A stretch of DNA of 64,000 nt from contig CAKUBG010000011.1 in the NCBI GenBank assembly GCA_934636825.1, positions 1-64,000 of the forward strand, given 5' to 3'. The notes under the pieces were generated by a model that made no database searches, was not told the DNA's origin, and worked only from the letters and a program-made list of their open reading frames with translations. Positions 35,926 to 44,407 of this stretch are shown here, piece after piece. The position numbers and the translations under genes are program-made. This stretch comes from an uncultured bacterium. GTDB lineage: Bacteria; Vulcanimicrobiota; Xenobia; Xenobiales; Xenobiaceae. How positions within the stretch are numbered: position 1 is the stretch's first letter; the number at the start of each line of letters is the position of its first letter.

Positions 35926-36579
35926 CTATAGACTCATATGCCGGATATCATAGACAAATTGTCTCTGAAAATAAAATGCGTGATTCTTATTAGAAACATA
36001 TCTACCATATACTTCGGAATAAATCGGATGATACGGTCTAGAGTCTTTGCTGCGTACCTGAAGATGCCTACCGTTAGATGTATGAATAAAGCCATCTGAA
36101 CTTTGTTCAATATGATGTCTAAGTTGCTCACAAACAGAATAATAATCATTTTCCCAAATATTTTTTAAGTCGCCATATCGTGGTGAATTTAGATCAATAT
36201 GTATACTAGGAAGATACATCCAGCTCTCAGGTTCTCCGTCTTTGCATACCGGGACGTAAAGTATATTTTTAATTTTTTCATAAAGATGCGTTTGCTCGAA
36301 TGGTCGTTTTTGGATCAATTCATCTATGACACTACTAATCTGAGTGATAAATACAGTTTCTCTCGGATTTCCAGCTGCATCGCACTTATTTGTCTTCAGT
36401 TCACCATCATCAAAATCCAAGTTATTACTTGATAAACGCATTCCCAGCGATAACTCTAAAAGCTGACCTGTCTTTCCTTTATTAATCTTTATTGTGTTCA
36501 TGTCTATTGGTGAAAACAGTTCGCCAAAGCGGATGCCTGCAAGTTTATTAAGCCTTATATGCGCTTCTGCAAGTTTCAT
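35926..36579 (-). CDS. MutH/Sau3AI-family endonuclease, predicted to cut GATC
   Basis: A 217-residue nuclease of the MutH/Sau3AI family. The alignment to E. coli MutH is readable by eye along most of its length: KGKTGQLLELSLG with catalytic-region Glu42, then D-x4-E-L-K (Asp55, Glu60, Lys62) in LDFDDGELKTN, RETVFITQI, KNILYVPV, and RHLQVRSKDS near the end. The Asp-to-Glu spacing of five is what I recall for Sau3AI; MutH has seven. It is single-domain, whereas Sau3AI has two. It heads the operon with an AAGGAGAG site. With two GATC-type methylases behind it, the likely role is the restriction half of a GATC system. A MutH-like repair role is the alternative. Confidence 0.9.
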   Translation of the reverse strand: MKLAEAHIRLNKLAGIRFGELFSPIDMNTIKINKGKTGQLLELSLGMRLSSNNLDFDDGELKTNKCDAAGNPRETVFITQISSVIDELIQKRPFEQTHLYEKIKNILYVPVCKDGEPESWMYLPSIHIDLNSPRYGDLKNIWENDYYSVCEQLRHHIEQSSDGFIHTSNGRHLQVRSKDSRPYHPIYSEVYGRYVSNKNHAFYFQRQFVYDIRHMSL

Positions 36580-37001
36580 ATTTCTCTCCTTTACTTAACA
36601 AAACACAATTTTACGAATCGTATTTGCTCCCCAATAATTCTAATACAAGTCAAGTCCAAAACTGTGTGTAAATTACATCATTTAAGACAGTATTCTCACG
36701 CAACTAAAGACTGCTGCTACTCTCCATATTTTTCTTTTTATTAAAGGTATTTACATTTTTCTGCCTACTTAAGCAGCAAAAATACAGGAATGAAACATTA
36801 ACTTAACTAAAAACAGCTAAAAAATTAACAAACCAGTTTTAGAATGGGAGTGAGTTTATAAAAATATCGATTTCATTAGGGGGTGTTGTACTGCGTATTC
36901 TCGGCTCTATACAGTTGAGCATATTGCAGTAATTGTTTAAGCGACCTATTTGCGGTAATATTGTAGTGTGTTCCGAGGGGTTTGTCGCCAATTTCGGGGG
37001 G
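36580..37001. other. A+T-rich divergent intergenic region
   Basis: Lies between the nuclease gene (minus) and the TPR gene (plus). It must carry promoters for both. TTGACT occurs on the minus strand near 36650, but no convincing -10 is correctly spaced. No RNA gene, att site or long repeat was seen. Confidence 0.4.
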
Positions 37002-38309
37002 ATGGAGAAAGAGCCTGTTATACTGATGCGTAATTCTGAATCTTCAGCAGAACAGAAAAATGCCACTGCTTCTACGCAGGAAAATGGCAAGCTTCTTCAT
37101 TTTGCTCAATATCGCAATCCGGCCAGTTTTCGTCAGTATTGCGATTTAGCCGGAACTTTACAAGGTCAAGGTAGATACGAAGAGGCCAAATCGGCTTGGA
37201 ACAAAGCCATTGAATTAGATCCGGAAAACATCAATATTCGCATAGACTTTGGCGTGGCCCTAGCTGAAACTGACGATATAGAAGGCGCTCTGTGCCAATT
37301 TGAAACAGCAGTAAAATTAGATCCCAACAATATTGACGCCAATTATCTTTTGGGCATGGCCCATTTTCATCTCGAGCACTTCGATTTGGCTTTAAAGTAT
37401 TGGAAACGTTGCTTATCCGACAAAACTGGCCAATTGGAAGACGAGACCAGCTTGCGCATGTGTTTAGCCGAAGCCTATCGCGCTTTAGGACGTCCACACA
37501 AAGCCATTTTCCAGCTTAACAATATTTTAGAAAAAAATCCTGCCGACATAGACGCTTATAATTTGTTAGGTATGATTTTGCTGGAAATAGGTGAAAAAGC
37601 TTTCGCCATGGATGTATTAAAGCGAGCTGTCGCTTGCAATCCTGATTTTTATCGTTCTCACTTAAATTTAGGCGTAGTCTATTTCGATTGTGGCGCTATC
37701 GATTTTGCCATTCACGAATTTAAAAGAGCTTGCCAATGTAATCCTAAAGATACCGATTCTTTTTACAATTTAGGGCGAGCCCTCACTATTAAGGGTGAGC
37801 TTTTACAAGCGTGCCAAGCTTTGGAAAAATCGCTGGAGCTTTCACCCAATCAACTTGATTGCCTAGATTTCTTGGGCAATTTAGAATTGTTACGCGGAGA
37901 TTTTCAAGCAGCTTGCGGCCATTTTAATAAAATTTTAGCTCTAGATCCCAACAATATAGAAGCCCTTTGCTCTATAGCAGAATCAGAACATCGCCAATAC
38001 AACTACCAAGAAGCCGAAGCCTATTTGCAACAAGCCTACAAATTAGCTCCAGAAAACCCTTTAGTGCACTACTCTTTAGCTTTGCTTTATCGCGATCAGA
38101 GCAAAAAGTTAGATAAAGCAGTAAAACATATGCGCAAAGCTGTCGATTTACAGCAAAATAATCCTGAGTATCAACTACTTTATGGTGATATTTTGGCGCA
38201 AACTGATAAAGAAAGCAAAGCCAAAGACGCTTGGGAAAAAGCTATTGAATTAGATCCTTCTCTGGCCGACGACGTCCGTTCTCGCTTAAAAAAGTTTGAC
38301 AAAAGCTAA
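37002..38309 (+). CDS. Tetratricopeptide repeat protein
   Basis: A roughly 435-residue TPR protein. A short N-terminal region (residues 1-40) is followed by about eleven 34-residue helix-turn-helix repeats up to the end, with the usual small and aromatic residue pattern (YEEAKSAWNKAIELDPENINI; YNLGRALTIKGELLQA). TPR solenoids bind peptides and act as scaffolds; the partner is unknown. No signal peptide is clear. The start is uncertain: ATG 37002 is directly preceded by a G-run with no spacer, and ATG 37026 has no close site. It precedes the Amj-like gene on the same strand. Confidence 0.88.
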   Translation: MEKEPVILMRNSESSAEQKNATASTQENGKLLHFAQYRNPASFRQYCDLAGTLQGQGRYEEAKSAWNKAIELDPENINIRIDFGVALAETDDIEGALCQFETAVKLDPNNIDANYLLGMAHFHLEHFDLALKYWKRCLSDKTGQLEDETSLRMCLAEAYRALGRPHKAIFQLNNILEKNPADIDAYNLLGMILLEIGEKAFAMDVLKRAVACNPDFYRSHLNLGVVYFDCGAIDFAIHEFKRACQCNPKDTDSFYNLGRALTIKGELLQACQALEKSLELSPNQLDCLDFLGNLELLRGDFQAACGHFNKILALDPNNIEALCSIAESEHRQYNYQEAEAYLQQAYKLAPENPLVHYSLALLYRDQSKKLDKAVKHMRKAVDLQQNNPEYQLLYGDILAQTDKESKAKDAWEKAIELDPSLADDVRSRLKKFDKS

Positions 38310-38439
38310 AATTTCACCAACTTAAGTGCTTATATTTTTATTACGGCCATCAAGCCTTTATAGGCAGGCTAAAAAGTCAGCCAAGCGGAATAGCGGAGGG
38401 CTTAATTGAGTTCTTTTTAGTCTGGAAAGATTTAAATTT

Positions 38440-40125
38440 ATGAATATTTCACTTTTAGGCGATAGCAAATTGCTTTTTATTATGGCTTTAGCTGCTATTG
38501 TCTCTATGCTGACTACTCTAAATACAGCTGCCCGTCCGGCCGCTATTCGCACCAAGCAAGTAGCTTTGTCTTTAGCCGTGTCAGCTGTATTCTTCATGTT
38601 TACGCGTTTTGCTAACCTTTTTTATTTGCCAATTTTGGGCAAATATGTTGACAGAGCTGTGCAAAGCGGCAACGTAAACATGTTGTACGAACAAATCCAA
38701 TGGGTCGTACTCAGCTCAGCTTTGGGCGCTTTACTTTCTTGGTTGTTATTGCCAACTTTTACAGCCATCTACGAACGTGGTATTGCCAGTATAACGGTGC
38801 GCGGCTCCATGTTAAAAATGCTCTTGGCTCTTCCCTCTCTGCGCGGAATAAAAGCTTTATTTGGCTGTTTGCGCTCTCCTTTAGAACTCAAAACTTGGGC
38901 TTGTCCAAATTGTGCTACTTCAACTGATGAAGCGACTGAAGAGCCTTTCGCTTTACCCTGGGATTTGCTCAGTTGGAATATTTTTGCTACCGCTGTTTGG
39001 ACAGTTGGCGCCTTGGCTGCTTTGCAAGTCAGCGCTCTTTATCCAGATCTGGCAGCCACCGCCGTGCTTCTTTCCGGTTTAGTCAACTCATTTGCGGCCA
39101 TTGCTTTTAGTCTTTTTGTCGATCCCAAAGCGGCCGTTATTACCGACCAAGCAGTATCAGGCCAACGTCCAGCCAATCATGTCTTGCAACTTACTTTCCA
39201 TCTGGGACTAGGAAACTTTGTAGGCGGTTTGCTCGGCTTATTCACCTTTCCGTTAGCTATCAAAATTATTAGCTTAGCTACCGAAAGACTGGGCCACGCC
39301 AAAATGGATGAAAACATGTGGCTGGTCATTGGCCTTAATGTAGTTGTCACTTGCTTAATGTGCACTTCTTTAAGTTCACGTATTTCTGCCGTAATTACCA
39401 AAAACGTAGCTACGGCACTAGCTATTTACAATGTTTTCTTCTTAATTACTCGTTTGACAACCCAAGTATACGCCCCTATTTTAGGTTCGGTAAGAGACTC
39501 AGTGGTAAAAGGAGCCGCTTCGGCTGCCGAGCTATTGCCTCTCTTCCGCTGGGTAATTGGCGGAGCCACTTTAGGTACCGTCATAGGTTGGTTACTCATG
39601 CCCACTTTTGTAGCCATTTACAATACAGCTATAAAAGCTTTAGAGCGAAGAGGCGGCTCTATGGCTACTTTGCTTAAAGACTTAGCTAAACCAAAATATT
39701 GGAGCAAAGTATGGCAATGCTGGCGTAAGCCTTCCAATTTTGGAGTTTTACTTAGCGATCTTAAAATATTGCCCAAGAGCTTTTTATTAGCCAATGTTTT
39801 TGTTATCGGTATTCATGTTATTGGTGTTTTAGCTGCCATTCAAGCCGGCGCAGAACTGACAGGCCACTTGGCCCGTACCGCAACTTTGCTCTCTTCAGTA
39901 ATTAACGGCGCAGCCACTATTTTGGGCAGCGTTATTGTCGATCCAACTGCGGCAAAAATTACCGATGAAGCTGTAAATGGAAAACGCTCTTTACACGAAG
40001 TCGAAGCTATGGCAGTATTTCTTTGCTTTGGTTCGATTTTAGGTACCGTACTTTCTCAATTACTTTTTATCCCTAGTGTAAAAATTATTATTCTGGGAGC
40101 TAAAATTTTAGGAGCTATATTCTAA
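38440..40125 (+). CDS. Tandemly duplicated Amj-like (lipid II flippase family) membrane protein
   Basis: A 561-residue polytopic protein made of two homologous halves (about 1-280 and 285-561). In half 1, PAAIRTKQVALSLAV then TRFANLFYLPILG starts near residue 32. In half 2, ISAVITKNVATALAI then TRLTTQVYAPILG starts near 314. Later the two carry LFVDPKAAVITDQAVSGQR (about 226) and VIVDPTAAKITDEAVNGKR (about 498). The pattern matches Amj (YdaH), the alternate lipid II flippase of Bacillus, about 270 residues as a single unit. Family assignment is by eye. The insert with CPNCATSTDEATEE in half 1 is presumably cytosolic. YbaK follows 18 bases downstream. Confidence 0.78.
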   Translation: MNISLLGDSKLLFIMALAAIVSMLTTLNTAARPAAIRTKQVALSLAVSAVFFMFTRFANLFYLPILGKYVDRAVQSGNVNMLYEQIQWVVLSSALGALLSWLLLPTFTAIYERGIASITVRGSMLKMLLALPSLRGIKALFGCLRSPLELKTWACPNCATSTDEATEEPFALPWDLLSWNIFATAVWTVGALAALQVSALYPDLAATAVLLSGLVNSFAAIAFSLFVDPKAAVITDQAVSGQRPANHVLQLTFHLGLGNFVGGLLGLFTFPLAIKIISLATERLGHAKMDENMWLVIGLNVVVTCLMCTSLSSRISAVITKNVATALAIYNVFFLITRLTTQVYAPILGSVRDSVVKGAASAAELLPLFRWVIGGATLGTVIGWLLMPTFVAIYNTAIKALERRGGSMATLLKDLAKPKYWSKVWQCWRKPSNFGVLLSDLKILPKSFLLANVFVIGIHVIGVLAAIQAGAELTGHLARTATLLSSVINGAATILGSVIVDPTAAKITDEAVNGKRSLHEVEAMAVFLCFGSILGTVLSQLLFIPSVKIIILGAKILGAIF

Positions 40126-40143
40126 AAATTTGCGGAGTAAAAA

Positions 40144-40602
40144 ATGAGCGAAAAAATTACCAACGTCATGCGTATTTTAAAGCAGAAGAAAATACCTTTT
40201 GTCGAGCATACTTACGCAGCCGATCCCACTAAAACTGCTGAAGACATTGCTCAAGAAGTAGGTCTGCCTCCCGAGCGCGTTTTTAAAACCTTGGTAACGA
40301 TAGGGCGCAGTAAAAACCATTACGTTTTTGTCATACCTTCTTATGGCCATCTAGACTTAAAAAAAGCCGCAGCAATAGTAAAAGAAAAATCTATAGAAAT
40401 GATCCCTCAAAAAGAACTTCTGCCCCTTACAGGCTACGTTCACGGAGGTTGCTCACCTATAGGCATGAAAAAAGCTTTTCCTACTTTTATAGATGAAAGC
40501 TGTCTGCAATTTGACACTATTGCTATTAGCGCTGGTAAAGTAGGTTTTCAAGTAGAATTGGATATAAAGTTACTCAATTTTCCGACAGCTTCACTAATAT
40601 AG
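40144..40602 (+). CDS. YbaK/EbsC-type aminoacyl-tRNA deacylase
   Basis: A 152-residue enzyme of the Cys-tRNA(Pro) deacylase family, which hydrolyses mischarged tRNA. The conserved Lys in VFKTLV, the VIPSYGHLDLKKAAA stretch, and GGCSPIGMKKAFPTFIDES are all present. ProX and other trans-editing relatives differ in this region. It follows the Amj-like gene closely and ends before a terminator. Confidence 0.93.
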   Translation: MSEKITNVMRILKQKKIPFVEHTYAADPTKTAEDIAQEVGLPPERVFKTLVTIGRSKNHYVFVIPSYGHLDLKKAAAIVKEKSIEMIPQKELLPLTGYVHGGCSPIGMKKAFPTFIDESCLQFDTIAISAGKVGFQVELDIKLLNFPTASLI

Positions 40603-40644
40603 ATTTTTCTAAAAATCGAAAAAAAAACGGTTGTTACACATAAA

Positions 40645-40674
40645 AAAAGGCGCTCCACAAAATGGACGCCTTTC
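40645..40674. terminator. Terminator between convergent genes
   Basis: Stem aaaggcg(c)tcca with tggacgccttt (one bulged base), loop caaaa, with an A7 run on the left and TTTC on the right. It lies between ybaK and the flavodoxin lipoprotein gene. Confidence 0.75.
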
Positions 40675-40715
40675 TCATTTGCTCTTTCACGAGCAGTTCT
40701 TTATATTAACGGCAA

Positions 40716-41366
40716 CTATTTGGCAATTGCTTTCAGCCAAGCAGAAACTTTTTCTTGAGCTTGATTGAGCTCGCCATCATAAATAGCCAAACCTTCAGTA
40801 ATTGAAGCTTTATGAGCAGCCTTACGCAAATCGTCAATACCGGTCATACCACTGCCACCGTGAGTACTAAATGGAGCGATAGTTTTACCCTCTAAATTGG
40901 CTTGCTCGGTAAAAGTAAGTACGGCCATAGGGCAAGTTCCCCACCAACAAGGATAACCGATATAAACCGTATCATACTGGCTAAGATCGGGCATTTGACC
41001 TTTTAATTTAGGTCGTTCATTGGCAGCCTTTTCTTTTTTAGCTTCGTCAGTACAAGCACGATATTCGCTAGGATAAACTTTCTCCGTCTCAATACGGAAT
41101 AAATCGGCGCCAGTCTCTTTGGCAATTTCTTCGGCTACTTGCTTAGTATTGCCGCTATAGGAGAAGTAAACAACTATAGCTCGCTTATCTTTACTTTGAT
41201 TAGCCTGAGCCACAGTTTTTACTTCAGCAGTATGAACAGCTGCTTTGTCATTTTGATTGGAAACGGACGAATTAGAAGCGCCATTATTAGCAGCATTGCT
41301 GCTACAAGCCGACAGACTAAGTAAAACAAAAAGAGCAATTAAAATGTGTAAAAGCGAATTTTTCAA
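40716..41366 (-). CDS. Flavodoxin-like lipoprotein
   Basis: A 216-residue exported lipoprotein. The signal peptide ends in a lipobox (LSAC, Cys21), followed by an Asn/Ser-rich linker to about residue 60. The flavodoxin domain has the FMN-phosphate loop YFSYSGNTKQVAEEI and IGYPCWWGTCPMAVLTF. Such proteins (Flavodoxin_4 type) may carry electrons at the outer face of the membrane; the partner is not known. Confidence 0.9.
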   Translation of the reverse strand: MKNSLLHILIALFVLLSLSACSSNAANNGASNSSVSNQNDKAAVHTAEVKTVAQANQSKDKRAIVVYFSYSGNTKQVAEEIAKETGADLFRIETEKVYPSEYRACTDEAKKEKAANERPKLKGQMPDLSQYDTVYIGYPCWWGTCPMAVLTFTEQANLEGKTIAPFSTHGGSGMTGIDDLRKAAHKASITEGLAIYDGELNQAQEKVSAWLKAIAK

Positions 41367-41407
41367 GAGCTTTACCTCGTCGTAATAAAAAATACATCAA
41401 AAAAGTG

Positions 41408-41445
41408 AAAAACGCTTTGCGGCTCAAGCTTCGCAAAGCGTTTTT
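41408..41445. terminator. Intrinsic terminator, perfect 14-bp stem
   Basis: aaaaacgctttgcg (41408-41421) pairs with 41432-41445 around a 10-base loop. Flanking A- and T-runs allow termination on both strands. It lies after the minus-strand gene ending at 41550. Confidence 0.85.
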
Positions 41446-41549
41446 GGCTTGTGTTCAGGAGCCGCCTTAAGCTTACAACCTAAAGCGCACTTTAGGTCAA
41501 GCTCCAAGAAACACTTTTACTCTTTACCTTTGTCTTTAGCAGCATCTAG

Positions 41550-41960
41550 CTATTCCAATTCAATTAGACCATCAACTATTTTTTTAATAAAGCGCTCCGG
41601 TACATCTTTACCAGAAAAGCTATAATAGGAACCTTTGCGCCAAGAGGAAATCCAATCAGCTCTGAAAGCAACTCCCTCTTCCGAATCTTTGGGATAAACT
41701 TCAGCTGTGCCTTTTCCATAAAGGATATTACTGAACTGGACTTGCTTTTCTCCGGGAAAGACGTCGCCTACTCCACCGTTGCAACCGAAAATTTTTACTT
41801 CTCCGCCCATACCGTTGGAATAAGTTAATACGTAAGAAGCTCCTAAAGGCGACATATAATCCACATCAACATTGACAAGCTGCAAATCATCATCCATGCC
41901 GCAATAATAAAAAACGGGAAAAGGTAAAGCTTTCAGCTGGTTCATTTGCTGCTCGTTCAT
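41550..41960 (-). CDS. Small protein of unknown function
   Basis: A 136-residue soluble protein with no signal peptide. It has a polar N-terminus (MNEQQMNQLKALPFP) and a Gly-rich centre (MGGEVKIFGCNGGVGDVFPG). No family is recognised. It is a single gene on the minus strand between two terminator-bounded units. Confidence 0.65.
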   Translation of the reverse strand: MNEQQMNQLKALPFPVFYYCGMDDDLQLVNVDVDYMSPLGASYVLTYSNGMGGEVKIFGCNGGVGDVFPGEKQVQFSNILYGKGTAEVYPKDSEEGVAFRADWISSWRKGSYYSFSGKDVPERFIKKIVDGLIELE

Positions 41961-42110
41961 ATTATATTTAAGACCTTTCTAGTTAAAAAAATACTAAAAG
42001 AGCTGATCCGAAGCCGCCCCCAACCTCGATGACAGTGTTTTTTTTCGTCTACCCCAAGCAAAAGCCTGCTCTATCAAACTAAGCTTAAAAACCGCAGCTC
42101 AATTAGCTAA

Positions 42111-44390
42111 TTAGCTATCTACACGCTTAACATCTTCACAAGCTATAGGCAAACATTCACCGGGACGGCTCTTAAAGCGCACCCATAATTTGCCGGAAGC
42201 TATAAAAGATACGGTGCCCAAACCATTAACTTTATGCTCAACGGTACAACCAGCAGGGAAATTGATAGCAATTTCGCGGCGACGGAATTTGCGCACTTGA
42301 GGAGGCATAATGGTGATTTGTCTGACTCTTTCTGTAGAAGTTACGCGCTGCTCCTTGAGCTCTTCGCTGCCGGCGCGGAAAGGACGCCCTGAAGACAATT
42401 TTTGCGCTACAGCTTTGGCTTTCCAACCATTGCTACTTTTAACTTCAATTTGCTTTAAGGGCATTTCATAGATAAAACGCGACAACTCTGAATCTTGGTC
42501 GCCACGATGGCAAGCTGCCGTAAGATACAGCATATCTTTAGCTCTAGTTAAGCCGACATAGCAAAGGCGTCGCTCTTCTTCCACTCCTTTGTCTCCGTCG
42601 ACTAAAGATCGGTGGTGAGGCAAAAATCCATCTTCCATACCAACTAAGAAAACAACCGGAAATTCCAATCCTTTGGAAGTATGGATAGTCATTAAGACTA
42701 AACTGTCTTGCTTGTCGGCGCTTTCATCAAATTCATCACGACCAGAAATTAAAGATATTTCGTTTAAAAAAGCCCGCAACGGCAACTCACCTTCGTAATT
42801 GGGGCTATGGCGTTCTTTTTGAAAGCGTCTATCAAAATCAGTCAATACTTCCAAAAGTTCTTGTAAGTTTTCTCCCCGCTCTTGATCTTCTTCCGAATCG
42901 CTGGAGAGCAACTTTTCCTTATAGCCCGTTTCTTCTAAAACAACTCTTACTAATTCAGCCAAAGAACAATCAGGGCTTAGGGCTTGCTTTTTCAATTCTT
43001 CCAAACGATCATATAATTTTCGACAGCGCCCTACATAGGAAGCAGCTACTGCAGCCTGATCTGCTAATCCTAAAGCATGCATAATGGGAATGCCGTTATG
43101 AGCAGCATAAGCAACTATTTTAGCGAAAGTACTTTCTCCCAAACCACGCGTATTTTTAATAATTCGCTCTAAAGCCACCGAGTCGCTGGGATTGCCCAAA
43201 ACATAAAGATAAGCCAAAATATCACGAATTTCTTTACGATCATAGAAACGGCGTCCGCCGACAATTTGGTAGCTTATACCCTCTTCACGCAACAATATTT
43301 CTTCAAAGTTGCGGCTTTGAAAATTGGATCTATATAAAATGGCAATATCGGAATAGCGATAACCACATTGTTGTACCAAACATTTGCAAGCTTGCACTAC
43401 AAAGAGAGCTTCACTGCGTGAGTCGTCAGTAATATACACATATGGCAAAGTACCGTCGGTGCGATTGCTCCATAAATTTTTTACTTTGCGATCAGAATTG
43501 TGGCTGACAACTAAGTTGGCAACATCTAAAATTTGCTGCGTAGAGCGATAATTTTGTTCCAACTTGATAACTTTGGCGTCGTGAAAATCTTTTTCAAAGC
43601 GCAAGATAATAGAAATATCGGCTCCGCGAAAACCGTAAATGCTTTGATCATCGTCACCTACGGCACAGAAGTTTCTATCCTCATTTAAAAGCAAACGCAA
43701 TAATTCATATTGTATAGGATTTACATCCTGAAATTCGTCTACCAAAATATAACGCAAATGACGGCGATATTTTTCACAAACGTCTGGATTATTGGAGAAT
43801 AATTCGACTGTATAAACCAAAATATCGTCAAAATCAAGAGAATCGTTTTCACGCAAACGACGATTGTAAGCTTGATAAATGGGAATAAGTAAACGCTCTT
43901 GAGCTAAAAGAGGGCTTAAATCTTCAGGCTTGCGGCGAGCATTTTTGCAAGCGCTAATGGCACTGAGCAAATCGCGCGGAGAGTGCTTTTGACCATCGAT
44001 ATTAAGTTCTTTTAAGATGTCGCGCATTAAGGCTATTTGCGCTTCGGTATCGTAAATGGAAAAGCTGGAGCTGACGTCAAGATATTTGGCCTCTCTCCGC
44101 AACCAACGAGCGCAAACAGAATGGAAAGTGCCAACATTGGAAAAAAAGCCGCTGCCGCAAAGCCCTTCAATGCGCTCAACCATTTCACGCGCAGCTTTAT
44201 TAGTAAAAGTTACAGCTAAAATTTGTGAGCGCTGGGCCAACCCAGATTGTAAAATCCAAGCGATGCGCTTAGTTAATACGGTAGTTTTGCCGCTACCAGC
44301 CCCGGCTAAAATAAGCAAAGGGCCCTCGGTAGTAGTGACAGCCTCAGCTTGCTGCGGATTCAGTCCTGTCAGAATAGACTCCATAGTCAC
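42111..44390 (-). CDS. UvrD/PcrA/Rep-family DNA helicase
   Basis: A 759-residue superfamily 1A helicase. Motif I AGAGSGKTTVL, motif Ia TFTNKAAREM, DEFQDVN (motif II), GDDDQSIYGFRGAD (motif III), QNYRSTQQIL (motif IV), TIHTSKGLEFPVVFLVG (motif V) and VGLTRAKDMLYL (motif VI) are all present. It has the length and C-terminal SH3-like module of PcrA, which acts in repair and on stalled transcription. The start is GTG 44390, with AAGGGG upstream. It is the last gene of the SMR-radical SAM-MMPL operon, 17 bases after the exporter. Confidence 0.95.
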   Translation of the reverse strand: MTMESILTGLNPQQAEAVTTTEGPLLILAGAGSGKTTVLTKRIAWILQSGLAQRSQILAVTFTNKAAREMVERIEGLCGSGFFSNVGTFHSVCARWLRREAKYLDVSSSFSIYDTEAQIALMRDILKELNIDGQKHSPRDLLSAISACKNARRKPEDLSPLLAQERLLIPIYQAYNRRLRENDSLDFDDILVYTVELFSNNPDVCEKYRRHLRYILVDEFQDVNPIQYELLRLLLNEDRNFCAVGDDDQSIYGFRGADISIILRFEKDFHDAKVIKLEQNYRSTQQILDVANLVVSHNSDRKVKNLWSNRTDGTLPYVYITDDSRSEALFVVQACKCLVQQCGYRYSDIAILYRSNFQSRNFEEILLREEGISYQIVGGRRFYDRKEIRDILAYLYVLGNPSDSVALERIIKNTRGLGESTFAKIVAYAAHNGIPIMHALGLADQAAVAASYVGRCRKLYDRLEELKKQALSPDCSLAELVRVVLEETGYKEKLLSSDSEEDQERGENLQELLEVLTDFDRRFQKERHSPNYEGELPLRAFLNEISLISGRDEFDESADKQDSLVLMTIHTSKGLEFPVVFLVGMEDGFLPHHRSLVDGDKGVEEERRLCYVGLTRAKDMLYLTAACHRGDQDSELSRFIYEMPLKQIEVKSSNGWKAKAVAQKLSSGRPFRAGSEELKEQRVTSTERVRQITIMPPQVRKFRRREIAINFPAGCTVEHKVNGLGTVSFIASGKLWVRFKSRPGECLPIACEDVKRVDS

Positions 44391-44407
44391 AGAAAGTCAC
44401 CCCTTTA

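Noticed and set aside
35926..36579. True MutH mismatch-repair nuclease
   Set aside because: Not excluded, but the operon with two GATC-type methylases and no mutS/mutL favours restriction-modification.
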